Assembly (NCBI GenBank): GCA_019693395.1
Contig: JAAMXP010001365.1
Coordinates: 1 to 41,579 of the forward strand
DNA length: 41,579 bases
Direction: 5' to 3'
Origin: Ettlia oleoabundans
Taxonomy: Eukaryota; Chlorophyta; Chlorophyceae; Chlamydomonadales
Part shown: positions 1 to 9,890 of the stretch, piece by piece
Layout: each line of letters opens with the position of its first letter
Position numbering within the stretch: the stretch's first letter is position 1
Position numbers and translations under genes: made by a program
The notes under the pieces: model-generated
The model's database searches: none
What the model saw: only the letters and a program-made list of their open reading frames with translations
Told to the model about the DNA's origin: nothing

Positions 1-1220
1 GGGCACAAGGAGGGGCAGGCCTGGCGAGCAGATTGACGAGGAGCAGGCACAGAGTGGGGGCCAGGTATTGGCTGCCAGCTGTCACTCACCTGCATTGCGT
101 AAATGACTCCAAACGTGCCCATCACCACCCGCCCCTGTGCGGGCGCGGGGTGCGGCAGGCTGAGCAGCACGCCACCCAGCGTAAAAAGGATGACAAGCTG
201 CAGTGTAGAGCGGGGGCAGGGGCAGGCAAATTGTTTTCCTTCCAATTCACAATTCCTCGCACACACAGCAGCAAGGCAAGAGGCCACGTGAATTGGCAAA
301 GGCCCCAATACTTTGCTGGCCTACGTTGCAGCTAAGTGCCTGGCCTGCACTGCGTTGGTGGATGTAAACTGGCATGCCTTGCCATGCTGGCTGCCCAGGA
401 GCCATGTATGGGTGCTGGATCAGCAGCTGGCTGTGACAGCTGTACTAGGAGCAGCAGTGGCGGACCTGTATCAGGTGCCAGGCGGCGTGCCACTTGCCCA
501 GCTGCTTGTGCCCGTGCTCGTGCTTGGGCAGCGTGGTGTGCTCCAGCTGCAAGTGTGTGGGACAAGGCAACAGGCTGAATATGTGGGGGAGGGGCAGCAC
601 GTAGGTGGGACTGATGGTTGGATGGACGATGGTTCGGGCAGGTGGAAAGCAAAATGTGTTGGGACATGGCCAGTGCAATGTGCAGGAACCAGGCAAAAAC
701 AGCGGCAGCGGCAAGGGAAAGAATCCCCTTGATTACAACTGCACGCATGCCCTGGACTTCTTGGCAGAATGCATTAATTCTCCCTCAGGTCCCGCTTATC
801 CCTCACCTGCTGGCTGCCGGCCAGCCTGAACACGCGTTCCACCTGCTGGCACAGCAGCAGCACCGCCATGGAGCAAATCCACAGCACGACCACCTCGTTC
901 AACTGCGGCAAGCGTGGAGGAGGGTGGGTGGGTGGGTTTTGAAGGCCCTGTTAAAAGATTAGCTTGCTGAAAAGGCAACGTATTGGAAATCCCACTGAGC
1001 AATGTACGTTCAAACAAAACTGCGTACCGGTATTGCCAGACACTACGCCGGCATGATATGCACCCAAACCCCGGCCCATGCAGGTTTATCACAGAAGGAA
1101 ATGCCTGCATCTCACCTGCAGCTGCGAAAGGAAGCTGGCTGCGGGGCCCGGCAGCACGTGCTGCCCCAGGCTGCTGCTTACAAGGGCTGCAAAGGGGTGC
1201 CACAGCCATCGTTGAGGCCT

Positions 1221-1272
<52 letters not shown>

Positions 1273-3341
1273 GCAGGCAAGCGGGCGATGAAAGGGTCAA
1301 GAAATATGTGTGAGGTGAGGGAAGGGTAGGCCAAGCTGAGCCCATGGTGCATCGGCAGTACGTGCTCACAGCCTGCAAGGCTGGCGCAGTGTGAGATGCA
1401 GCCCTTGCTTTGAGTTGCTGGCATGCTGTTGGTATTGACAAACAATAAACCAAGCCAAATGTGGCAGTTGTAGCCTACCTGATTGCAAATGTGACCAGGT
1501 GCAGCAGCACGACTGCGTAGTTTGCCTCTGTGACCCCCATGTAGCCGTTGCCGTACACCATGGTGCCTGCAGAAGGAGGCAGCAAGGCGCACATGGGTGC
1601 CGCTGGCGGTGGGGGCCGGCAATAGGCGCAAGGACAGTGCAGACAGGAGGGCACGGAAGAGCGGCGTATATAAGGCGCATGATGGTGTGAGGCAGGGCAT
1701 GGCACCTTACCCGCTTGTCACCACCACCTGCTCACTTGCCACACCACCAGCAGTACAGCAATGTGTGCCGCAACGGACATCACTGCAGCGGAGGCACCCA
1801 CCGGTGTGGTATTCCTCCCAGTGCGCCATGATCCAGGGAACCATGACGCAGAAGCAGCCTGCCACCATGCGCCAGCCCATGGCCAGGTTGAGGGAGCAGC
1901 CCACGTTCATGAGAACCAGATGCACAGCCAGCGCATCACAGCCTGCAGCGGGACATTACCAAGGACCAGCGTGAGATCAATGAAGCAGGGAGGGCGCTGA
2001 ATGTTCCTATGTTGTGAGTACCATGCCAGCGGTAAGGTGGAGAAAAGAAGGGGCCAAGTCTTGAGGCAGTAGCACTGCATGCCAGGGGCAGTGCTGTCTT
2101 TCTGCCTGCTTCAAGGCGCGCGCACGTCTGTTGGCTGCTTGGAGCGGGCTGGCTCTGTCTGTCTTTTGGGAATCATGCTACGGCGTCAGGTAGGCCGCCA
2201 GACTGATGCTATGGCAACAGTGGCTGGTAGCCAGCAGAACAGTGATGAGGTGTTCCCGCGGCTAGTATCCATGATCCTTTGTGGAAATTACGGGGCAGGT
2301 AAGGTTGCAGGCAGTGGCGGCGCACCATGGTCAAATAGCTGACCCAGGGGTGAGCTGTTCTTGGTGCGGCGTGCCTGCTTGCCATCAAGGCAGTCCATAT
2401 GTAGGTAGAAGAAAACCGCAACGGCACTGCACGAGGGTGGAATGGGGCATAGGCGAAGAGTTGTGGGTGGAGATGGAAGAGCACGGCTGGAGGCGGTTCC
2501 GAAAATGTTTTGCGTTGTGCAAGTACAATCGTGCTCTTAAGGTGCTACAGAAGGATTCGCGCTAAAGGGAACTGGGGGCAGAGGCAAGGATCGTGAGTTG
2601 TTTGGTTGGTAAGGGTTCACAAGGCTGCACAGCTGCCCGCTGCCACCTTTACGGACGCTACAGGTACAGGTGGCGCGCGTACGGTACCTGAGGATCGTGG
2701 TATCACGCTGGCAGCGGAGCATGACGTTATGGGCACCCCACCACCACAACAGTAGCGGCAGCACATTTTCCCAGCTGCAGCACCAGGTTCTCACCTGAAA
2801 AAGTAGAGCCAGAGAGGCGCTGTACCCGCAAACTCGGGCAGGTGTACCGCCGCGACGACATACGACAGCAGCAGCGCAAACAGGCCCAGAAGGGTGATCA
2901 GGTTTGGGGCCAGCCATGGTGGCAGCCAGTGCTCTGTAATGTCTGCAGGGCAAAGGTAGGCAGGAAGAAGAGGAGGGATAGGCAGGGTGGGCCAGGGGTG
3001 TGGAAGGAGGCAGGCAGCGGTGCACAGCAAAGATAGCGTGATCGTGATCCGAACACCGCGCTGGCTGCCCACTGTGACGGTCTGGCCCAGCATTCGAAAG
3101 TCTTTGCACCGTTAAGCATGCATGCGCCCGCTGCAGAAAGCAGTCAGGGCGGTAAACAAGCAGAGGGGGCGATGGGGTTTGAACCGCCACTACCCGCCAT
3201 CTCACACATGCGTCCTGACTCACAGTTCCAGACAGGCTGGTGCAGCGCATCCAGCACAGTGTAACCACTGGGCTTGTAGGCATAATCCCGCAGCCCTTGG
3301 AGCGCACGCCTGGTCAGGTAAGGCCGGGCCAGCAGCTGCAT
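1..3341 (-). CDS. AAPT: Aminoalcohol (choline/ethanolamine) phosphotransferase, 3' end off window
   Basis: Transfers phosphocholine or phosphoethanolamine from the CDP-alcohol to diacylglycerol, the last Kennedy-pathway step, in the ER/Golgi membrane. Inferred exons, 5' to 3': 3341-3224, 2942-2795, 2426-2326, 1942-1802, 1566-1479, 1218-1116, 902-807, 546-466, 197-90. These give 328 codons in frame. The N-terminus carries the family pattern 'YKPSGYT..QPVWN', then '[11 protein letters not shown]'. The complete CDP-alcohol phosphotransferase motif D-G-x2-A-R-x8-G-x3-D-x3-D lies at about residues 103-125 and spans the exon 3/4 junction. Several hydrophobic membrane segments follow. Exon 9 resembles the late transmembrane pair of plant AAPTs, so about 100 residues should lie left of the window. 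The exon 8 donor (GTCCGC at 465) is weak; without splicing there, translation stops at 445. The start is the first ATG before the conserved N-terminus. Head group choice cannot be told from sequence. Confidence 0.88.
1220..1280. repeat. (CAAG)n microsatellite at an AAPT splice acceptor
   Basis: About thirteen CAAG/CAGG units. On the minus (coding) strand this reads (CTTG)n and directly precedes the acceptor of the exon starting at 1218, so it occupies the polypyrimidine tract position. Confidence 0.9.
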
Positions 3342-3558
3342 CGTACTTAGCGCGGGGTCTTGCTAGCAAGAATCGCGCGCGGTCTCTTCAGGCTGTAGGA
3401 GGACGCCTCGAAGGAATTGACTTCTAGCAAGCCGGCGTCCGGCGGCGGCTGATCGAAGGCAAAGGCTATAGCTGCAGGGACGCGGGATGAGTCAAGCAAT
3501 TCGTTGAAAGAGCCTGACCGCCATGCTGACAGCCACTTGATTGCCAGCGACTCAGCAT
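3342..3558. promoter_or_regulatory. Divergent intergenic region
   Basis: A short stretch between the divergent AAPT and unknown-protein genes, so it probably holds both promoters and 5' UTRs. I see no clear TATA box or other element. A shared regulatory region is inferred from layout only. Confidence 0.4.
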
Positions 3559-4707
3559 ATGCATGAACATTTGATTCCAGGCTGGAGCCGCCCTGTCATC
3601 AAACCCACCTTTACCTTCCACCGCGCAGATCGGCGCAAGCATACTGCTGTATCAGCCATGTCAGTGCTGCAGCGGGTTCTCGACATGCCGACCGCTTCGT
3701 GTTGGACGGGTTCAGTGGCTGCCTGGGCCCCCTTTCCGCCGCAGCCTCAGCAACTGCCGGGCACAAGCTTGCCACCACTGAAGTCCAGCAGCCGCGGAGT
3801 GTGGCTGCGCAGCGATGCGGGGGGCGTGCTCACGGTGCAGTGGCGGCCCGATTCACCGCCGCTCCTCGTGTGCACTTTGCGGCGCTCGATGGAGCTTGTG
3901 CGAGCTCCACTGCTGCCTGGCAGCTTTGCATTTAGGCTGCTTTGTCCACAGCACGTTGCAGCCGCTGGGACAGGCGCTTCTGCCAGCAGCCGTGGCCATC
4001 TGCTGCTTCTCTCGTTGGCCACCGCCGCTGAGGCTGGCAATGCCAGCTGCCCAAACGACAAGCAGCAGCAGCAGTCCTCCACCATTGCTGTACACTTTGA
4101 CACAGCCCAGGCCGGCAGGGAGTGTGGCGCATTGCTGCAGGCCATCCAGCAGGGCAGCCTGCACGCAATACAGCCGCAGGCTCCACAACGGCCCATACCT
4201 GCACGTGCTGCTGCTGCGGAGACTGGACGGCAGTCACAGCAGCATCCACAGGGCCCATCGCTTGGCGGCATAACAGCGGTAGGGAGGGATCTTGCAGCAA
4301 GCGGTGGTGGAGATGCTGGCGCAGCAGAGGCCCGCACTGGTGGTGGTCTGTTTGGATATGCGGATGAGGCAAGCCTGGAAGCCGCTGTGCAGGCAAGGCC
4401 TGGGCACCTCCACAGGTTACCTTGTCTGCTTCTCTTGACGCCTTGTGCCAGACCAGAGGCGGCGATGACTTACTTCATCAGTTGGTGCCAAATTCCACCC
4501 GTAATCAACAACGGCTGTACAAGTGTGTTGTTGCACGGTGCCTTGGCACACCCATAGCACGTTTGTGGTGCTCTTTCGCAGGCTTTGCAAACCGACCCTG
4601 ACTTCTTGGCGTACGTAGATCAGTTGGAGCGAGCCGTAGAGCTGGTAGAGGGGTTAGTGACCAGCAAAGGAGGCCACCAGGAGCAGCAAAATCTGACGCC
4701 ACCGTAG
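3559..4707 (+). CDS. Unrecognised protein, possible PH-like beta-rich domain
   Basis: I do not recognise this family. Two exons are inferred: 3559-4392 and 4582-4707, joined by a GC-AG intron in phase 0. The product is 319 aa from the ATG at 3559, or 286 aa from the in-frame ATG at 3658; the latter starts nearer the compositionally regular part. The first 160 residues alternate hydrophobic strands ('GVWLRSDAGGVLTVQWRP', 'PPLLVCTLRRSMELVRAPLL', 'HLLLLSLA', 'STIAVHFDTA') and end in a likely helix ('GRECGALLQAIQQGS'). This strand-strand-helix order resembles a PH-like fold, but that is inference. A low-complexity linker follows, then an amphipathic helix ending 'DPDFLAYVDQLERAVELVEG'. There is no signal peptide or membrane segment. 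An alternative GT donor near 4418 would give a short, less protein-like tail. The gene is divergent from AAPT. Confidence 0.6.
4393..4581 (+). other. GC-AG intron in the unknown gene
   Basis: The donor is CAG|GCAAGG and the acceptor TTCGCAG. Phase 0 joining continues an amphipathic helix across the junction. This is the least certain of the GC introns because a GT donor near 4418 also exists. Confidence 0.55.
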
Positions 4708-5059
4708 CTGCAGAAACAGCAGCAGCAGCACACCTGGAAGCCAGTCATATTGGCTGGAAACATAGGGTCGCTGACTCCAAAATAGCGTTGATTTCACAAG
4801 GCTATTTCAGCCTGACAAACTGCAACGAGCAGGGTGTTTTCTCCTGCACTGCACATTGGCAGGAGGCAGCAGCGGCAAATGGCGGCGCCATCACGGCAGT
4901 ACCTGTAGCCAAGCTCCTGACGCAATCATGTTATATATTCTATAAATCGAAAAGGCATGTCTGATTGTGTTAGCGCCGCTCCAAAAGCTCGCTGCCCCAG
5001 CCCCAGCAGGCGCACCTTCACAGAGAAGCTGCTCGGTGAGACAGCCAAGCGGCATTATC
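4708..5059 (+). promoter_or_regulatory. Promoter region of the sugar kinase, TATA-like element
   Basis: The 352-base gap between the unknown gene and the sugar kinase holds an AT-rich block at 4930-4947 (TTATATATTCTATAAAT). It stands out from the GC-rich surroundings and lies about 115 bases before the chosen ATG, a plausible TATA position. No other element is recognised. Confidence 0.45.
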
Positions 5060-8000
5060 ATGCGAGCGGCTTCAATTGCGGCAGCGATCACAATCAATCC
5101 TCGCATCCATCAATCGTCCAGGCGCTGTAGCCGCACTGGACCCACGCGATCCAGACCTCCCCTGGCAGCCCCCGCAGCGATGTCGGTTCAAGGAGGCCTA
5201 TCGGGTCACTATGTGGTGTCCCTAGGCGAGGCGCTATACGGTGGGACGCTTATAGGGGGGCCACTGCCACTCCCGCTCGCCGCCGCCGTCGCCGCAGGGC
5301 CTGCCAGCTTGCCAACTTGCCCCAAACCTGCCGCGTCGTGCTTGCAGATTGTTTGGCTGACCAGCTCGGAAAGCCAAAGGAGGAAGTCACTTCTTGGTAA
5401 GACGCGCAGCTGCAGCCCTGCTCACTGCCCCTTCCAGCTCGAGTGCTGTGCCCTGCTCACATTGCGACACCCACCGCCTGTGTAGCGCTACTTGCATGCG
5501 CTGATGCAAGCCTGCACCGGGCTGCCCAACACATGCTGCAACTTTGCGTGCACTGCGTGACAGCTCCCTTGAGAGCCATTCAGCGTCTCCTACCTGGCCT
5601 GGCCTGGCTTGACGTGTGCAGGACGCCATATCCCGGCGGTGCCCCCGCAAATGTTGCCACCGGCGTGGCACGTCTGGGCGCTGGCGCCTTGTTCATTTCT
5701 GCCATTGGCAAGGACGATCTTGGGGAGCAGTTCATCGCGCTGCTGCAGGGTAGGTGTGCCCGCCATAATGTGAAGTGGAGGTTAAGGAAGGGTGGTAAAG
5801 GTTGGCAGGCTGGGGCCGGTCTTGTCTGCTGGTGTATCAAATGCCAGCCATGCAGGACACAGTCTGTGGAGGGAAGTAGGACGGTCACCAACAATTGACA
5901 CAAAGCAGCCGAAGGCTGTCTTCCTTATGCAACTGAGGCTGCCTGGGTTGGGGATCCAGGTCATGGTTACGGGTGGCTCCACTCTTACCACAACCCTGCC
6001 ACCATCTGGCTGTCTTTCGCGTGCAGAGCGTGGTGTGGACACCAGCGGGGTGCAGCGAGTGGAGCAGCCCACGCGCGACATTCTAGTCACACGGCGCCCC
6101 GATGGAGACCGCTTGTTTGCTGGATTTGGCAAGGTGCTTGAAGGGGGTGGTGTGGGTGGTGATGGTGGTGGTGGTGGTCCCGGGCCCAGTGCAACGCAGT
6201 GCAGCAGGGCTTTGTAGTGTTATGTTGTTGTCACAAAGGCGCTGGGATGTTGACGCGCTCACCATCATGTCTTCCATTGAAGGCAGCAATGCTTTTCTAA
6301 GCAAGCAGCCTTGTGAACCACAGGCTCTGCTCCTCTTCTTTTGCACAGGTGGCCTTTGCCCATCTTGCGCTGCTTGGCTCTTTCAAACTCAGGCCTGCGT
6401 CGCTGCATGCTGCTGCTGCTTGTGCCTGCCTGTGCCGCTGCAGGCTCAATCGCACGAGTATGGCGACTGTTTCCTGGACCCTGCAGCCCTGCCGGTAGAC
6501 AAGATCAAGGTGAGTGGGGTAGTGGCGTGAAGGGGTGTCGGCGTGTGTAAAGTTTGGAATGTGTGGTACATGGTGGGGGGGGTGGCATCCTCCCCACCCC
6601 AAACCTGATTTTAAACACAGCAGTGGGCTGGCAAGCTGGTGTTTCTATTCCAGGAGTGCTGCCCGTCAGTCTGCAGGGTTCCTGACATGGCCAGGACCCA
6701 TTTTGTGTTACATTCCCTTGCTGCCCAGCCATGCCAGGCAGGCAGCTACTGTGGTTGTTAGTGCCTTCCCTGTGCCTGCCTTCTGACTGTTATGTCCGGT
6801 GCAGGCAGCAGATGTGCTTGTGACGGGCACCCTTGGCCTGGCGGCTGGCTCCACGGCAGATTCCATGCGCAAAGCGGTGGCGGCGGCAAAAGAGGTGGGC
6901 ATTGGCGTAGCGCGGGGGGCTGGCAACCCCCAAGAGCCCTTCCGTTTGCAAGCACAGGCACACACAGTTGTGACTGCATATGGTTCGATCCCGAATGTCG
7001 CCGCTCCCTGCATTGCGTTGTCAGCTGTTGGGCCGAGTTTGCGCCTCCACATCATTCTCCTCTTCCGTGGCGCCACCCCCACCCGTGCAGGGCGGGCAGT
7101 GCTGCGTTGTGATTGATGTCAACTGGCGCCCCGTGTTCTGGGGTGACGAGGCAGCGGCCAAGGCAACCGTGCTGGACTACATCAAGCAGGCAGACGTGCT
7201 CAAAGTGACGGATGAGGTGAGGTGAAGCCAGGTTTCCCGTGCTTGCCAGCACAGATGCAGTCAAGACGGCTCATGGCAGCCAGCTAGCCCAGGTAGCTTG
7301 TAGCCGGCCAGGCTGTGACAGGCACATCGCGTGCTGATGCCCAATCAGCCAGCACACAGATGCCCTAAGCCAAGGATGTTGGTTGGAGTGCTGTCTATGG
7401 TACAGCCAGCAAGCGTGCGTGCTGGCGTGTGGCACAGAGCAGGGAGCAACCACAGCCCATTCAAATGCCTGTTGATGGTTGCTGAACTTTGAAACTGCAG
7501 GAGGCTGAGTGGCTATTCGGCATTCCCGCGGCTGATGCTCTGTCGCATCCGGAGCGTGTGCTGGAGCAGTGCAGCAGTTGGCGCGGGGTGCTGGTGTCAG
7601 GTGAGTGGGTGGGTGGGTGGTGCAGACTGTATATGCTAGATGGCAAATCTGTTCTGCAGAACGGCACAACACCTCGAGCAAGTGCAAACCAGCGTGCTAG
7701 CCATCGTCAACATCCTTGGAAGTCCGTCAACCCTTATTTCATGTGCATATCGAAGCATCTGCAATCTGCATGCGCATGCACTCACACCCTTGCTCCTGCC
7801 CACAGCCCGACTACCCTGTCCCAACCCCCACTCGTCTCGGCTCCTCCTCTCCCTGCAGCCGGCGAGAAGGGCAGCGGCTACGCGTTCCACGCCCCCGGTG
7901 GCAAGATGGCGCTCAGCGGCGTGTTGCCGGTGCTGAACGTCAAGGTAAGCGATCCAGCCTGCTCTAGTTGTGCATCTTAGCTTAGTGCTGTTAAGAAGCT

Positions 8001-8645
8001 TCAATTTAGGATCACGACGTTTGCATGCTTACCAACAGTAGGGAACTTGACTTACCTATGAGCATGCAGGAGAATTGCGTTTCTTGGCGGGCTGACCCTT
8101 ACGGGCACCCTCTTAGTGAATCACCCACCATGCCGCCATCTGCGCCGGATGTGTTGTGCAGGTTGTGGACACCACGGGTGCGGGCGACGCCTACCTGGCA
8201 GGCTTCCTCTTCTACATGCTGCTCAGCGGCGGGCTGGATGCGCTCGTGGCTGACCCCACAAAGGTGCGGAGGCCATCTGCCTGCTGGTGGGCGCAGCGTG
8301 TGTGCCATGCTGCTGGAAGCCGCTGGCACAGATGCGCACAGCTGGCTGTTTTGAGCTGACAAAGGGCCATGTTTCGGTGTGGGCTGCTGGCTGTTGCCAG
8401 ACGTGCGTGCCTGTTGCGACCTGCCCTCGGTCTGCCGGCTGCTGCCGCAACTGACCAACCATCCTGCAATCACCCTCATGCCCAGTTTTGCTGCTGCATT
8501 ATGGGCCCCATTGCAGCTTCGGCGCGCTGTGGAGTTTGCCACGGCTTGCGGCGCCTTCACCTGCACTAAGGCGGGTGCTATTGGGGCGCAGCCTACTGCG
8601 GCTGAGGCTGAGGCACTGCTGGTTGACAAGGGGGCCACCACCTGA
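5060..8645 (+). CDS. pfkB-family sugar kinase, fructokinase-like, probably plastid-targeted
   Basis: Phosphorylates a sugar, probably fructose, with ATP. Eleven exons: 5060-5240, 5348-5396, 5622-5749, 6027-6133, 6444-6509, 6805-6894, 7091-7216, 7501-7600, 7859-7944, 8162-8263, 8517-8645, giving 387 aa with every phase consistent. The fructokinase-type first pfkB signature 'GGAPANVATGVARLG' starts at about residue 82. The second signature 'DTTGAGDAYLAGF' starts at 314 and puts the catalytic base at Asp320. 'WTPYPGGAPANVAT' and 'TRDILVTRRPDGDR' look like the plant pfkB carbohydrate kinases, so it is probably a true kinase rather than a catalytically dead fructokinase-like (FLN) protein. The first 40 residues are rich in Ala, Ser and Arg and poor in acids, like a transit peptide. 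A second in-frame ATG at 5180 could give a cytosolic form. The exact substrate is not proven. The gene is convergent with the ATPase gene. Confidence 0.95.
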
Positions 8646-8895
8646 TGGGCACCTCTTGGGCAAAAGGAAAGCACCTGGCAACCAACGCAAGCACTCATCG
8701 CACACAGTTCAAGCGGTTTCTGGAGGGCCGTTGTATCATCAAGCTGGTACTGCTATGGCCAGGCCTTGTGATCTACATCTGTCAACACTTGTCATTGCCT
8801 TTCGCAAATCTGTTAAAGAAACAACATAATGCGCTCTGCATCCTGGAAACAAGCAGCACAGTTGATGGCAGGGGATGTCTGTCAGTCAGCGGCCG
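8646..8895. other. Convergent 3' UTR region
   Basis: A tail-to-tail gap between the sugar kinase (plus) and the ABC-class ATPase (minus). I see no gene and no clear algal TGTAA polyadenylation signal on either strand. Confidence 0.5.
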
Positions 8896-9847
8896 TCACT
8901 GCCCCAGCTGCCTCAGCTGTGCACTGCGCAGCCGGTTGATGGCAGCAGCCAGCTCGAAGCGACGCGGCCGCGCCAGGTTGCCTGGCTTGGACCGCCCCGC
9001 CAGCGCATCAACACCCTGCGTATACAAAACCATTCACGCCCTAAATGGTAGCATAAAAAAGAAGTGGTCCACCCCCTTTGTTTCCACCACACCAAAAACA
9101 GGTTGCAGTTTGACATCATAACAACACTAGTACAAGCTTGAAGTAGAAGTGACCCCCAAAAGCATGCAAGCAAGCAAGCCACCCAAACCAAATCATAATA
9201 CAAGTAACTTAACAGCAGCAGACCACCACAGCTCCTGCTGGCACGCCCCACCTGCGCGTCCATCTCCGCCTCCAGCTGGTCCATCAGCTGAGCCAGGGAG
9301 CGCCCAGTCCACCCGCCCCCCCGCGCTGCCAGCCCCTGCCTCAGCTTCACCAGGGCGTCGGCAATGGCTCGTGTCTGGGACACCTCCACCAGCTGCTCCA
9401 CAGCGCTGCACACACGAAGGTTAAGGAAACGGAGTATCAACAGCAAAAATAAGATTTGCACACCCATTGCACACCAGAGATGTGGATGTTCATAACCCAT
9501 CGCTCTCCGCACCCATCCAATCACCCACCCCCAGCACCCAACCACCTCGCCAACGCCGCCACTGCATTCCAAACAACACAAGCCCCGCTCGGCACACATA
9601 CACCCGCCCCCCCCCACCACCATCACCGCCCCCATTACAGCACAGGACACGCGCACAAACAAACACCCACCCCCAACACCCCACCCCACCTTACGTCCAG
9701 CTCCTCCTCCTGGTCCAGCTGTATGCAGTGGCGGGTGCGCGTCTTCACACGCAGGTCGCGACCGTGGGCAGACACGGGGCGCGGGTGGACTACAGGCAGG
9801 CAGGCAGGCAGGCACATGAATGGGAATTCAAACAGGCAGACACAGGA

Positions 9848-9890
<43 letters not shown>

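Noticed and set aside
776..807. AAPT ending by read-through after exon 7
   Set aside because: It would stop at once after a strong GTGAGG donor and lose the later transmembrane segments present in exons 8-9.
3170..3192. tRNA T-loop-like GGTTTGAACC
   Set aside because: The flanking bases cannot form a T stem, and no acceptor or anticodon arm fits nearby.
2537..3307. A 256-aa minus-strand open frame
   Set aside because: It overlaps AAPT exons 1-2 in the wrong frame and runs through introns.
4957..5129. An upstream ATG open frame before the sugar kinase
   Set aside because: It is out of frame with the kinase and stops at about 5127 with no recognisable features. At most it is an upstream ORF.
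8913..9815. A 300-aa minus-strand open frame read as one exon
   Set aside because: Only its middle ('VEQLVEVSQTRAIADALVKL') is coding, as ATPase exon 18. The rest is intron or wrong frame, and splice sites at both ends fit the family.
9793..9889. CAGG arrays as a CRISPR-like or minisatellite element
   Set aside because: Simple 4-bp tandem repeats without spacers, lying inside an intron.
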